64,000 nt of DNA from positions 744,001-808,000 of the forward strand of contig NW_026944384.1 in the NCBI RefSeq assembly GCF_033439725.1. The letters are read 5' to 3'. Each line of letters opens with the position of its first letter. Position 1 is the stretch's first letter. The notes below the pieces were generated by a model. It did not search any database and was not told the DNA's origin. It saw nothing but the letters and a program-made list of their open reading frames with translations. Of the stretch, positions 35,136 to 44,559 are shown piece by piece. Source of the DNA: Neurospora tetraspora. Its lineage: Eukaryota > Ascomycota > Sordariomycetes > Sordariales > Sordariaceae. The translations under genes were made by a program, and so were the position numbers.

Positions 35136-36234
35136 ATGCCGCGGGCCGACCCCCTGCGGCACCCGCCGCTCGCCTATGTCTTCGACCATCCAACCAACCC
35201 TGCCGTCGAGTCCTGGCTAGACACCCTCCCGCCCTTAGCCAAAGAGCCCTGCCGCCGGGACATCAAACAATGGCGCCGCGCGCGAGGCGGCGAATCATCA
35301 GGCCACAGGACCTGGTTCATCTTCTCCATCATCATTCGCGCCATCTCGATGGTTGTTGCGATCATCGCGTGGAGTCTGAACGTGGCGGTGTTTGTTGAAA
35401 GCCGACTGTACCGGGGAGGAGTTCCGGGGAGGATGATTGCTGTGCTTGTGGTGGTAGGTTTGCCTTCCTTCCTCGCTCGCTCGAGTCATTCGACGGTACT
35501 GTGGGAGAGGACTGTTATACTAACTGATGTTTTGCGAAAGGCACCCGTTATCATCACTTGGAACACAGCGGAGTTCATCGCAATTTGTGTCCGAAAATCG
35601 AGCGGGATACCAGCCGTGTATCATGTCTGGGCGGATGGGATATTGTTTGCGGGCATCGCTACCACCACGGGAATTGTGCTGGTCAATTTGATCATTGGAA
35701 TCGCAACGTTTGGGCCGGCGTATGATGAGCCGTTGGGAAAGGGCATTGTGGAGGTTGCGATGCTGCTTCTACTGATGTGAGTCCACGCTACCTGAGCCTC
35801 CAGCCTTCACTGGGTCTGGCCTTCCTGAGAAACAACTAACCGTACGCAACAGGCTCCTCCACTGCTTCCTCTTCTTCAACTACTTCTGCCACAAGCTAGA
35901 CAGACACGACCCAGGACCGTTTGTCAAGACGACCGGCCTATCATTGGGCGATCGGGAAGCCGCAACACTTGAGGGGGGATTACCTACAACACAGCCCGAG
36001 CCACCATTCCGCTACAAGTCGTACGAACATTACGCCAAGGAGGACAAGGAGATCACGAGTGTCGGACAAAGGCCCGACGGAGGATTTGTAATCGACAAGG
36101 GTGTTGAAGACATGGAGCAGACCGTCGGGGCGAGTACTACGATAGCAGCTAGGCAGTCTGAGGATCAGATACGGTATGAGATACCGGTGCTGCCATCGGT
36201 GTTTCCTCCACAGAAGTCCGAAACGTGTATATGA
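35136..36234 (+). CDS. Four-span membrane protein, hypothetical
   Basis: Exons 35136-35453, 35541-35776 and 35853-36234 give 311 aa. Intron one (87 bp) has a GTAGGT donor and CTAAC branch 17 nt before its AG; because it is a multiple of three with no stop, a naive frame reads through it. Intron two (76 bp) has GTGAGT and CTAAC. There are four hydrophobic segments: WFIFSIIIRAISMVVAIIAW, RMIAVLVVAPVIITWNTAEF, DGILFAGIATTTGIVLVNLI and VEVAMLLLLMLLHCFLFFNY. The N-terminus is Pro-rich and the C-terminal 110 residues are soluble and polar. The four-span plan is like fungal MARVEL-type proteins, but I see no family motif. Confidence 0.8.
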
Positions 36235-37380
36235 GGCAGGATATTGGCTGCATTGTCATGGAATGATGGACATGAAGCGCAGAGAAGGACAAGAGTTGGA
36301 TATACTACAATGATGACCGTAATGACAGACGATGTTCGAGCAATGAAAGGAAAACAACAAGAACAGAGAGATTTGTCTGGGAAGGGAACTCCAAACCCAA
36401 CATGAAGGATCGCAAATAGCCTCAATTGGAGAACGTGTAGCCGAAGGCTACGGTAGTCGACGCGGAGTAAACGCCATCACTATTTGCTGTATCCTTTCCC
36501 ACAGCTCCTATAGTACTCTGCTTCAAAGAAAGTGAAACGCATTCCATCCCCATTGCCTAACCCCAGCCTTCTCCCCCTTTCCTGCCACCGTTCCCCTCTA
36601 AGCTTCACGCTCGAACTTTGAAGGCTGACAACCCAGGTAACACAGCTAGCCGGGTTATGCTCATCACGAAGCCGAAAGACAGAGGGATGGACAGCCAATC
36701 CTACCCCAGGGAGGCTCTGAACCTCCTCGTCGAATGTCTGACCGGTGCACTGACAACCCCCTAACAGACATCCAATCCAACAACCGATAACCGACTTCGA
36801 ATGATCATCGTAACACTACCTCCAATGAATACCCAAGCCCCCCAAAGACGGAAAACATACCTTAACTCTTGAAGTTTGGAGTGTTATAGGGCAACAACGC
36901 CCGGCGTAGCTCCCGCAAAGGTTCATTGAACTCTTGACTGGGTCCGGCCGGCCGCCTGGCTTCAATCACACCCCTTTGGGATATCCTCATGCAGGGGCAG
37001 AGGGCAGAGGGCAGGCTCTCCAAACTGGCCTTGTTGAATGGATGGAGCTTTGTGTGGCCGAGCCGGAGGTAGAGCTGGAACTGGAACTGGAGCTGGAGCC
37101 TGACAAGCAACTGAGAGATACCTGTACCTTACATAGAGGTATAGAGGTATCCAAGGCTGCCTGCCATCCACCTCCTCGCTTCTTGTTGTGTGAATTGCGG
37201 GATGGTCTCTACGCGCTCACGAAACATTTGTAGACCTGCTCAAACCTCTTTGCTGACGATGGACGTATATGGTTCAAATCATGACACTTAGATTCCCTTC
37301 CACCAATGTCCCTTCCTTCCCCGGAGGCGAAATAGATCCCAAGAACCTAGGTTGAGACTGGAACCAAAGGTAGGGGGTGG
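36235..37380. other. No gene recognised
   Basis: Intergenic. A short (CTGGAA)n/(CTGGAG)n run lies near 37072-37100. Confidence 0.5.
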
Positions 37381-37385
37381 GAGGA

Positions 37386-37545
37386 CATGATGGCTTGACG
37401 AATGGACGTTAAAATAAAGTTTACTAGTCCTGACGTCGGAATAGAGTTGAGGGGTTGACGTTGAGGTTGGAGTGGAGTTCCACTTTGGAGCGACTGACGT
37501 TGAAATGGAGTTGCCGCTTGACGTTGAATGTGGATCTTCGATCTT
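37386..37545. repeat. Degenerate 40-50 bp repeat (GACGTTGAAATGGAGTT)
   Basis: About four imperfect units share TTGACG or CTGACG followed by TTGA..TGGAGTT. Non-coding. Confidence 0.6.
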
Positions 37546-37551
37546 AGGATC

Positions 37552-37665
37552 CAGGTTCAGGTTTAGGTTCAGGTTCAGGTTCTAGTCCAGGTTCTAGCCC
37601 GGGATCTAGTCCAGGCTCTAGTCCAGGTTCAGGTTCAGGTTCAGGTTCAGGCTCAGGTTGCAGAA
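37552..37665. repeat. Hexamer-based minisatellite (AGGTTC / AGTCCAGGTTCT)
   Basis: AGGTTC units alternate with CTAGTCCAGG units. On the minus strand it reads as a (Pro-Glu)n/Gly-Leu repeat (PEPEPEPEPGLEPGLDPGL). That reading lacks gene context, so I treat it as a DNA repeat. Confidence 0.75.
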
Positions 37666-38263
37666 CAGATTTTGAGGGGTAAGTAGCCAGATGAAGATGG
37701 AAGTCAGAAGGCGGACTGGGGTACTGGGCAAAGTAGATCAACAGGGGCCGGCAGCAGTGGGCATTTAGTATCACTGTAAATAGAGGTAGGCATGATTACG
37801 GGCAAGGCCAAGGGCATGGAGACGGACACAGGCACAAGCGCGAGAAGCGGAAGCACACCGGCATTTAGCTCAACTTGAAACGCAGAGAAGCAGTTAGTTA
37901 GGACAGCCTAAGGGCGTGATCATCAACCCGTTTACCTACGTAACTCTCCAGCATGCCTCCATCTCTATCCTTGTTCCTCCCTAGAGATCAATCGTAGATG
38001 TAAATGTGGGGAGACCATCTGGCGCCTCAAACAGGTCTCTCGAGATGCCAGTGACATTTAGAAAGAAAGAGGGGACTATCAGGGCAGGATGTAATGGAAT
38101 AATACCGGTCGGTGCATTAGGGCATGTCCGTGGGTAGCTAAAGTGCCAAACCCGTGTGTTTGGAGCTGGATGTGATAGCTGTTGTCAAACATGGGAGCAT
38201 TGAAAGGGCCTATAAACGGCTGGGTCATTATCCCACGCATGTCATCAATGGTCTTGAACGGCT
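37666..38263. other. No gene recognised
   Basis: Intergenic sequence between the minisatellite and the open tail of the LDAH-like gene. Confidence 0.5.
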
Positions 38264-38470
38264 TCAACGGCTATTTGTGGGTAAACTGAAGTTGATTACG
38301 TATGTCTGATCCCTCCTTTTGAGGTTGGAATACCTGTTGTGTGTCTGATGGTACCCGTATAGCTGCTCTATATGCCTTCTACCCTTTGACAGCCGTCCTT
38401 GTACGCTCTTCTCCTTTGTCAATGCAGTATTCCAATCCGGGCGCCCGGTCCCAACCTTCCCCATCTCCAT
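38264..38470 (-). other. 68-codon open tail after the LDAH UAG
   Basis: Directly after the LDAH-like stop (UAG, 38473-38471) the same frame stays open to a UGA at 38264. The peptide is basic and begins MEMGKVGTGRPDWNTALTKE. Chance openness of this length is roughly 4%, so it is suggestive only. It may simply be 3' UTR. Confidence 0.35.
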
Positions 38471-39694
38471 CTACCCCTCCACAACCTCCTCCACCCACAG
38501 CTTCACCTTCTCAGCAACCTGTTCGCTATGATTAATGCAAAAAGCATGCGGAATCTTGTCCTCATCAATCACAATCTTCGTCCCTCCCTCCTTCCCCGTA
38601 TGCCCCTCCCTCTTCCTCCTCTCAATGAACTCATCCCGATACTGATCCGCCACCCAATGATCGTTTTGCCCGAAGTAGAGGAAGAACTTGGGCTTCTTTC
38701 TCTTCTCCTCCTCTCCCTTCCTCTGCTCGTGCTCCTGACGGATCTGAGCATCAAACCGCTCCCAATCAGATTCGATGCCCTCCATCTCTTTAGCAACCAC
38801 TTCTTGTTCTTCGTGCTCGTCGCGCTGCTCATGGGAAGTTGGGGCAGTCGGCGAAGACCACCACCCCCACCTCCCCTCCCCATCCCTAATCTCCCCCATC
38901 TCATCCTTCCCCAAATGAATCGCCTGCCAAATACCATCTCTGGACTGCAAAAACCTCGTAGTAACCTCGCTTCCGTGCTCCGACATACCCAATACCCGTC
39001 TGGTAATCCACCGCAGCGCAAACCCTGGCACCAAATCGACAAAGGACTTGGCGAGCACGTGCGCGTGGTTATTCAGGAAGGGAATGGAGCGGATCCGGGA
39101 GAGGTGTAAGCCGGAGGGGGAGAGGTGCATCTGGTGGATTGTGGGGAAGAGGAGGAGGGCTGTGGTTATTGGCAGACTAGAAGAAGAAGATTGGAGGGAG
39201 CGGTGTAAGATTTCGAGAGATAGAAAGCTGCCGACGGAGTGGCCCGCTAGGATAATTTCGTCGAAGGGTCCTTTCTCTTCGTTCAGTGAGACGAGAGAGT
39301 CGTAGAGATGGGCGATCTGCTCCTCCAAGAGGAAGGGTTCCGTTTCTGGGGATCCCGGTGAAAAAGGCTGGTGGTCGGAATCGGAGAAACCGATGAGGTT
39401 TTGCCCGTAGATGTGGAAGGTTATGGGTTGTTGGCCTGGCGATGAGGCGGATGTGGATTCGAGTTCGTTGAGGAGGGAGCGCAGGTGGGTGAAGAAGGGG
39501 GCGTAGTAGTCGATTAGGCCGGGGTTGCCGGAGATGAAGAAGAGGAGGTAGCGCTTTGGTTTTGTTGTGCTGCTGTTGCTGCTGGTGCTTGTGGCGTTGG
39601 GGGATGGGTATTCGAGAAAGGGAACGGCGCCGGTTGGACGGCGCGTTGTGGCCGGCGCTGGAGGTGGTTGTGGCGGGACGGAGGAGGACGACAT
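38471..39694 (-). CDS. Lipid droplet-associated hydrolase (LDAH family)
   Basis: Alpha/beta hydrolase of the LDAH (C2orf43, yeast YPR147C) family, found on lipid droplets and proposed to act on sterol esters or other neutral lipids. The 407 aa product contains the family start KRYLLFFISGNPGLIDYYAP near 48, the nucleophile elbow GHSVGS at 151-156 (Ser153), a Ser-rich and Glu/Arg-rich insertion in the cap region, the acid-loop region FFLYFGQNDHWVAD near 350, and a late IPHAFCINH carrying the probable catalytic His. The ATG at 39694 (CAACATGTC context) was chosen. In-frame ATGs at 39832 (MLRSLIRLHFRR, presequence-like) and 39916 would add 46 or 74 residues. The gene is intronless. Its stop is UAG. 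Confidence 0.85.
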   Translation of the reverse strand: MSSSSVPPQPPPAPATTRRPTGAVPFLEYPSPNATSTSSNSSTTKPKRYLLFFISGNPGLIDYYAPFFTHLRSLLNELESTSASSPGQQPITFHIYGQNLIGFSDSDHQPFSPGSPETEPFLLEEQIAHLYDSLVSLNEEKGPFDEIILAGHSVGSFLSLEILHRSLQSSSSSLPITTALLLFPTIHQMHLSPSGLHLSRIRSIPFLNNHAHVLAKSFVDLVPGFALRWITRRVLGMSEHGSEVTTRFLQSRDGIWQAIHLGKDEMGEIRDGEGRWGWWSSPTAPTSHEQRDEHEEQEVVAKEMEGIESDWERFDAQIRQEHEQRKGEEEKRKKPKFFLYFGQNDHWVADQYRDEFIERRKREGHTGKEGGTKIVIDEDKIPHAFCINHSEQVAEKVKLWVEEVVEG

Positions 39695-40101
39695 GTTGCG
39701 AGATTTGTTGACTGAAATCGGCGATTTTGTTGTTGTAAGAGCGACAGTGGATGACGACAAAGGAAACCCAGAGAATTGGAAGAGACTGGAAGCGTTGCGC
39801 CGGAAATGAAGTCGAATCAGACTCCTGAGCATAGCCGTGATGTGCTCGTCAACTTTGAGATCGGGATGAACCGACGTCGATAGCGGGCCCGAATTGCACT
39901 GAACGGAGCCAATCATTGCAATCAGCGGAACAAGCGGACCCAAACGCCAAGAAGGCGACACCCTGAAATCGCACACCCGACCCTAACCCTCGCCCCTATT
40001 GATATCAAATGTGAAATGGCCCAGAGTGCCACACGTCTTTGATGTTGATATTCCGCTCGTTCTCGTGCCTTCATTCGATGAGGCTGTCGTTCTTGCGATG
40101 C

Positions 40102-40446
40102 TTAGATCCCAATTTGGATTGGCCGATTGTTTGCCTGATGGGCTAGCTCACGCTGGAGAGCGAGTAGAGGTACCTCTAGTTGGGCATCATCAAGGTCCAA
40201 TTCCAAGCCTTGCTGCCGGTCTCGTTCTAGAATTTCCTCGAGACGCACAAGCTCCTCGAATATCCAATCTGGAGGTTCCGCGGGATTATCCAAATTTTCA
40301 AAGTTCACTTGCAAGGGAAAACCAAGGAACTCTTGCGCAAGAAGAATCAAATACAACGCCCACAAGATGGCCTCCAGGATGGGTCCAACCCTCGACAAGA
40401 TCTCGAGCATCTCATCCACCGAAGGGGCTCTCAGGCGAAAAGGCAT
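40102..40446 (-). CDS. Small hypothetical protein with one membrane segment
   Basis: A 114 aa single-exon frame starting MPFRLRAPSVDEMLEILSRV. Residues about 22-44 are hydrophobic (ILEAILWALYLILLAQEFLG), and the rest is an acidic helical tail (EELVRLEEILERDRQQG). Codon use supports the minus strand. No family recognised. Confidence 0.6.
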   Translation of the reverse strand: MPFRLRAPSVDEMLEILSRVGPILEAILWALYLILLAQEFLGFPLQVNFENLDNPAEPPDWIFEELVRLEEILERDRQQGLELDLDDAQLEVPLLALQRELAHQANNRPIQIGI

Positions 40447-41490
40447 CTTGGTGTAGGTGTGTGCGTGTAGAGGTAGACAGAGTGCGATGAGAATAGAGTG
40501 GTTGGGATGAATTAATATGTCCTGTTGGGCAAAGAGACAGAACATGGATGTCTTTTGGAAATTGGAAGAAAGGGAAGGGGGGAAGGCAAAAGAACAGAAG
40601 GAAGGAGGTAGGTTTTGTACTTCTTGTCCTTGGTCTTTCAGTGCCATGGCCTTAACGCATTCGTCTACGTCCGGACCTGCATGCATGTCGGATGTCCGAA
40701 CAAGAGGTATCTCCGTCCCCATCTCCGCCACTCGAATTTCTCTTGCAGCCTGCATGTATCCAGGAATACCCGCAGATACACGTGTTTGCGGACCAATGCA
40801 CCGAGAGGGGTTTCCTGATGCAGCTGCCAGTGGTCAATCATGTCAAGCACCTTGAGGACCACAAAGCGCCGGGCTTGTGGGCTCCGGCCTCTCACAACAT
40901 GAAATTCACAGCCCGGAAGCTCACTGCAACGAACGCTTCATCGTGACTCAGGATACGTTCCTCTCAACACCAACAAGCTTCCCATATACCCTCGTACAAT
41001 GTCCTGTTGCTGGATCTGGAAGATGTTCCCCTATCACCATGCCGAATCTGAGGGTATCCAGTCCTGTCTAAGAAGTGCTCTCGGCCCTCCTCTGGCTAGA
41101 GGTAGACGGACCATTATGGCGTTAACAGTCCCCTTGGCTAGAAGACGGCGTGACCTCAGCCTCATTGACGTTTGGATGACCTCAGTCCCTAACGAAACAC
41201 CGTTAACTGTGGCTGATGCCATGGAAAATCAGAGGAAACTCTCTTCAGCAGCTCCCTCGTACCGATGTAGCAAGAAAACTTTCATTCCGGCCTCGAGGCA
41301 CGTGGTCACAACATCGAAGCAAATGGAAGACATCGAACACCTTTGATTCCAAGACTAGACTGGACTATTTACAAGATGTGACCGCTGGAAAACATCAAAT
41401 CCTCCGGCGCCTTGCCCAGGCCCGTTTGTCGAAGTGAAAGGAGTGAACAAAGACAAAGAAACACGAAAGTGGCAGCGATGAATTTGATTT
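40447..41490. other. No gene recognised
   Basis: Spacer; overlapping short frames only. Confidence 0.45.
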
Positions 41491-41517
41491 GAAGAAGAAG
41501 AAGAAGAAGAAGAAGAA
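41491..41517. repeat. (GAA)n microsatellite, left half
   Basis: GAA repeats run up to the LTR at 41518 and resume after 41771, so the LTR split one purine-rich tract. Confidence 0.8.
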
Positions 41518-41771
41518 TGTTACGATCCAATAAGGGATCACTTATGTAAGCAGCTAGATAGACCAATCAGGAGCGCCGCAGAGCCGCAACCGTAATAGCG
41601 GCGCAGCGGCGCCCTTCTGAAGGTCGGTATATAAGACGGCCTCCCCAGGCCTCTTATATTACGGCTCTTCAGCAAGCAATAGCTTTCACAATCGATCAGT
41701 ACCTTTTGGCTACTACTACCGTTGTTCTTATTCCCAGCGATATACTCCTGTGCTTGTAACGGTTCGTCACA
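41518..41771 (+). mobile_element. Solo LTR, 254 bp
   Basis: It starts TGTTACGATCC and ends GGTTCGTCACA, which are imperfect inverted ends of TG..CA type. It is flanked by 5 bp AAGAA on both sides, a plausible target duplication although the flanks are themselves GAA-rich. A TATATAAG promoter-like box lies near 41627. No internal retroelement sequence adjoins it, so it is a solo LTR, probably young because it is not AT-shifted. Its shortness may have spared it from RIP. The superfamily is not certain. Confidence 0.65.
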
Positions 41772-41888
41772 AAGAAGAAGAAAAAAGAAGAAGAAAAAGA
41801 TCAAAGCTGAAAGGCCAAGGCAACGAGCAGAAGGCAAAGAGAGCAGAAAAGAGAAGGAGAGACCGCTGGAGGATATCCAGCTCCATCC

Positions 41889-41982
41889 TTCCTATCATGA
41901 CACCAATGATGGCCTTCTCACCCTCGCGGATCTGGTCAGCAACGACCTTGGCGACCTTGGGCTGGTTGCGGTGGTCCTTGGG
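41889..41982 (-). pseudogene. DAHP synthase C-terminal exon fragment
   Basis: The frame reads KDHRNQPKVAKVVADQI then EKAIIGVMI. It matches the conserved DCSHGNS-KDHRNQP-V...GVMIES region of type I DAHP synthases (shikimate pathway), but the DCSHGNS motif before it and the ES after it are replaced by unrelated sequence. Its sister fragment from the other end of the enzyme is at 8158-8220. Confidence 0.65.
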
Positions 41983-42220
41983 CATTTCCAGCTCGGTCTT
42001 TCGTGGCAGGTATTGCGCGCTGTGTGCTTTTGCCTTCGATGAGAAGCTCGAATGCCCTGGCGACATTCTCGTTATAGCGAGCACATGCCTCGTCTTTGTC
42101 GAAGCGGAATGCCGACGGTAAAAGTCAGGTTACCGCAAGAAGTTGCCTAGGTCCCTCATGTTAGCATGACTGTACGCCTGCAAGTTCACGGCCCTTCTCT
42201 CCAGTTCTTACCTCTCTCCT

Positions 42221-42375
42221 CGCAGCGTCAATGTAGATGTAGGCCATCATGACAAAGGAAGTCCAGAGCACCGCGTTTAAGGAGCCGGTGATGTCTCTCA
42301 CGTTCTTGGCACTACTAGAGTCCTGGTTCGCACAAATGAGTTGGAAATCGTGGATGCCGTTCGTGGCTGTCGGGA
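42221..42375 (-). pseudogene. Exon-like fragment, unknown protein
   Basis: An acceptor-like CAG precedes, and GTAAGA follows, an open stretch including TNGIHDFQLICANQDSSSAK and WTSFVMMAYIYIDAARRE. Its end is shared with 2946-2991. The family is not recognised. Confidence 0.4.
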
Positions 42376-42403
42376 TTTAGGTAGGTTCGTCAAGCCAGAG
42401 ACG

Positions 42404-42480
42404 AAACTGGAGTTGTTCGGTTTCAGATCGGCACTCTTGTTACCTACGATACAGATGGGTACGTTATCGGTTTCTATTCA
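42404..42480 (-). pseudogene. Ras-like GTPase G4-box fragment, second copy
   Basis: It reads VPICIVGNKSADLKPNNSS, with the NKxxD-like motif altered by one extra residue relative to 2632-2700. It is an isolated scrap with no other G motifs. Confidence 0.45.
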
Positions 42481-42559
42481 ATAGAAGTCGCAAGGTAATA
42501 TTAGCATGGGTCCAGTACCAGACGGTGATCTGAGGAGAAACTGGGGATATAGTGACTTA

Positions 42560-42810
42560 CCCTGCCGCCGCTGGTGTATTGTGTTGCTGCCACGACGGGC
42601 AGCCAGGTCGAGTAGAGACCCTTGAAACCCTCGTTACGAATGACTTTTCTAAAGCAGTCGATCGAGTTGTCGGACTGCTTGCTAGGCTGCGCGCCTGGAG
42701 GAGGGGGTGGTGGACATTGGGATGGAGGTCGAGTACATCAACGCTCTCACCAGAGATGGGGTCGCGGTAGAGGTGGGAGGAAGAGGAGGGAAGAGTGATG
42801 GGCTTCGGCC
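42560..42810 (-). pseudogene. Mitochondrial carrier (SLC25) exon fragments
   Basis: Reading down the minus strand, SSSSHLYRDPISG joins across a 55 bp intron (GTGAGA donor, CTCCAG acceptor) to AQPSKQSDNSIDCFRKVIRN and EGFKGLYS. The S-DCFRKVIRNEGFKGLYSG..P pattern is the repeat signature of mitochondrial solute carriers. The rest of the six-helix carrier is missing. A GTAAGT donor follows at about 42559. Confidence 0.5.
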
Positions 42811-43244
42811 GTGTTAGAATGACAACAAACGGAAATCAGAGGATCTTGATGGACATACCCACAGACCCCGCTGCTCGTTTAGCGAACGAAGTGTATACTT
42901 GGCCCTTGGATGCCCAAGCCATGAGCAACAGAGACTGCGTCATCTGTCCCGACTGACTGTTGGAGAAGAGGCACAACCAGATCGATGCCAAAGATGTCGA
43001 GTTTGTTCTGGGGAGTTCGCCGAGAGAGGAGCGGCGAAGGATCGTGAATTGAGCAAGGAGCAGACCCCCGTGACGCAGGGGAGACTTGGGGAAGAAGATG
43101 ACTTGTGTGTGCTAGTAGGTAGTGTGGGCGTGTATCGCTGTGAGAGATGTTGTTTGCGTGACGATTGTCTGGAAGATGTGAACTGATTGTGAAAGAAGAG
43201 GAAGAGTGCACATTGGGTGAGGATCAGAGAAGAGATCATGCGGG

Positions 43245-43265
43245 GACCGCGGGGTTTTTATCTGC
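43245..43265 (-). promoter_or_regulatory. TATA-like promoter of the 42-43 kb locus
   Basis: GATAAAAACCCC on the minus strand is followed by a CT-rich stretch and then a 33-codon upstream frame. It implies a transcription start near 43.2 kb pointing into the patchwork region. Confidence 0.35.
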
Positions 43266-43379
43266 GTGGAAGATGAGGGACTGAAAGTGGGTGTACGTCT
43301 AACGTTGTCTTGTTTGGGCAAGAGCTTTGGTGGAACGAGAGACGAATGAACAAAGACTCAGTCAACCTTCGGTTCCATG

Positions 43380-43580
43380 TCACGTCACAAAGCACGGGGG
43401 AAACCAAGGCACGACGGAAAGCAAGATACCTCTACGTCAGATGGAAGGCAAAGTAAGACGGAAGGTATTGAGAGCACGATGGAAGGCAGATCACAGCAGA
43501 AGGCAAGCCACGGCGAAAGGCAAGTCGCGACGAAAGGCAAGTCAGCAAGTCACGACGGAAAGCAAAGCACAGAGGAAGCC
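43380..43580. repeat. Short degenerate minisatellite (ACGGAAAGCAAG)
   Basis: About ten imperfect units of CACGACGGAAAGCAAG or CGAAAGGCAAGTC lie here. Non-coding. Confidence 0.65.
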
Positions 43581-43592
43581 AAATTGTGTTCA

Positions 43593-43835
43593 TCATTCGA
43601 ACCAGGCGCCCCTTGTCCACCTGTTGTAGTCTAGGCCCCCTCCTCCACCCTCACCGCTGCTCTTGTTGTTGCTGCTGTTGCTGCTGGTGGTGTTGCTGGT
43701 GCTGGGGCTTTTGCTGCTGCTGCTGCTGCTGTTGTTGTTGTTGTTATTGCTGTTGCTGTTGCTGTTGCTGGTGCTGGTGGTGGTGGTGGCGGCAGCAGCG
43801 GCGCCAACCCCCGCGCCGTTGGTCTTTTCGGTCAT
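43593..43835 (-). CDS. Small Ser/Asn-rich protein with spliced 5' leader
   Basis: The CDS gives 80 aa: MTEKTNGAGVG, then Ala, Thr, Ser-Asn, Asn and Ser runs encoded by triplet repeats, then a Gly run and the end LDYNRWTRGAWFE. Upstream, two leader exons (44105-44035 and 43973-43908) join by GTGAGT introns of 61 and 68 bp to the CDS exon at 43839. No ATG lies in the leader exons. A TATA box and CT-rich start region lie at 44.1-44.2 kb. The homopolymer runs may vary in length between strains. Family not recognised. Confidence 0.5.
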   Translation of the reverse strand: MTEKTNGAGVGAAAAATTTTSTSNSNSNSNNNNNNSSSSSSKSPSTSNTTSSNSSNNKSSGEGGGGGLDYNRWTRGAWFE

Positions 43836-44181
43836 CGTGCTGGTGAAAAAGACAAGTCAGAACTCAGAAAGGCAATGGCGATGTTGTATGTTGGTGGATG
43901 GACTCACAGTTGTGGGGGGCACCGAGGGACTGGGGGCCTTGGGAGAGTTGGAAGCACTGTGTGGTGGGTGAAACTGAAAATCTGGTGTCAGAAACATGAA
44001 GCAATGGCAATGGACCATGTTGGTGTGTACTCACAGTTGTTGAGAGGGAGGGCTCTGGGGTTGCAGACGTGCTTCGTGTGTGACTGGAGTTGGGAAAGAC
44101 AAAGTCTGAAAGATTGTGAGCAGTGATGCTGGTTGCCGGTCGAGAGAAGAAGAAGGAAAAAGAGAAGGGACCAGGCTGGGT

Positions 44182-44193
44182 CCCGTTTTTATG
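44182..44193 (-). promoter_or_regulatory. TATA box for the 43.6 kb gene
   Basis: CATAAAAACGGG on the minus strand, 25-40 bp before a CT-rich stretch where transcription probably starts. Confidence 0.45.
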
Positions 44194-44559
44194 CTTTTCG
44201 GGAGAGGGATCGAGGCGTGGGAGTCACTGCACTCATACATCAGAACGCGAAGTTCCGAGTTCAGAGCAGTCAAGGCAGGTGCCTACTCCGGACGAAATCA
44301 CGTCTTCCTCGAGGGAGCGTGACACTTGGCAATCTCCTTATCACGCACCTGATGATCAACCTTGAGGTCACTTCCCTGCAGGCAAAATGACGGGAGGTTT
44401 CATATTTCACCATGACGGCGGTTGTGGACTGCAAGAGCGGGCAAGTCTGAGGGTCTCGGCCTTGCTGAAGGCACGCCATGACCCGTATGAAGCGTTGAGC
44501 AATAGCCGCGAAAGAGGCGAGCATCAGATCCAAATCAGAAGTTGCGAGAGACTTTTTGA

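Noticed and set aside
43600-43800. CRISPR-like array
   Set aside because: It is a CTG/TTG microsatellite; repeats have no spacers, and the organism is a eukaryote.
43586-43846. Cys/Trp-rich plus-strand frame
   Set aside because: It is a triplet-repeat reading; the minus-strand Ser/Asn frame has splice support.
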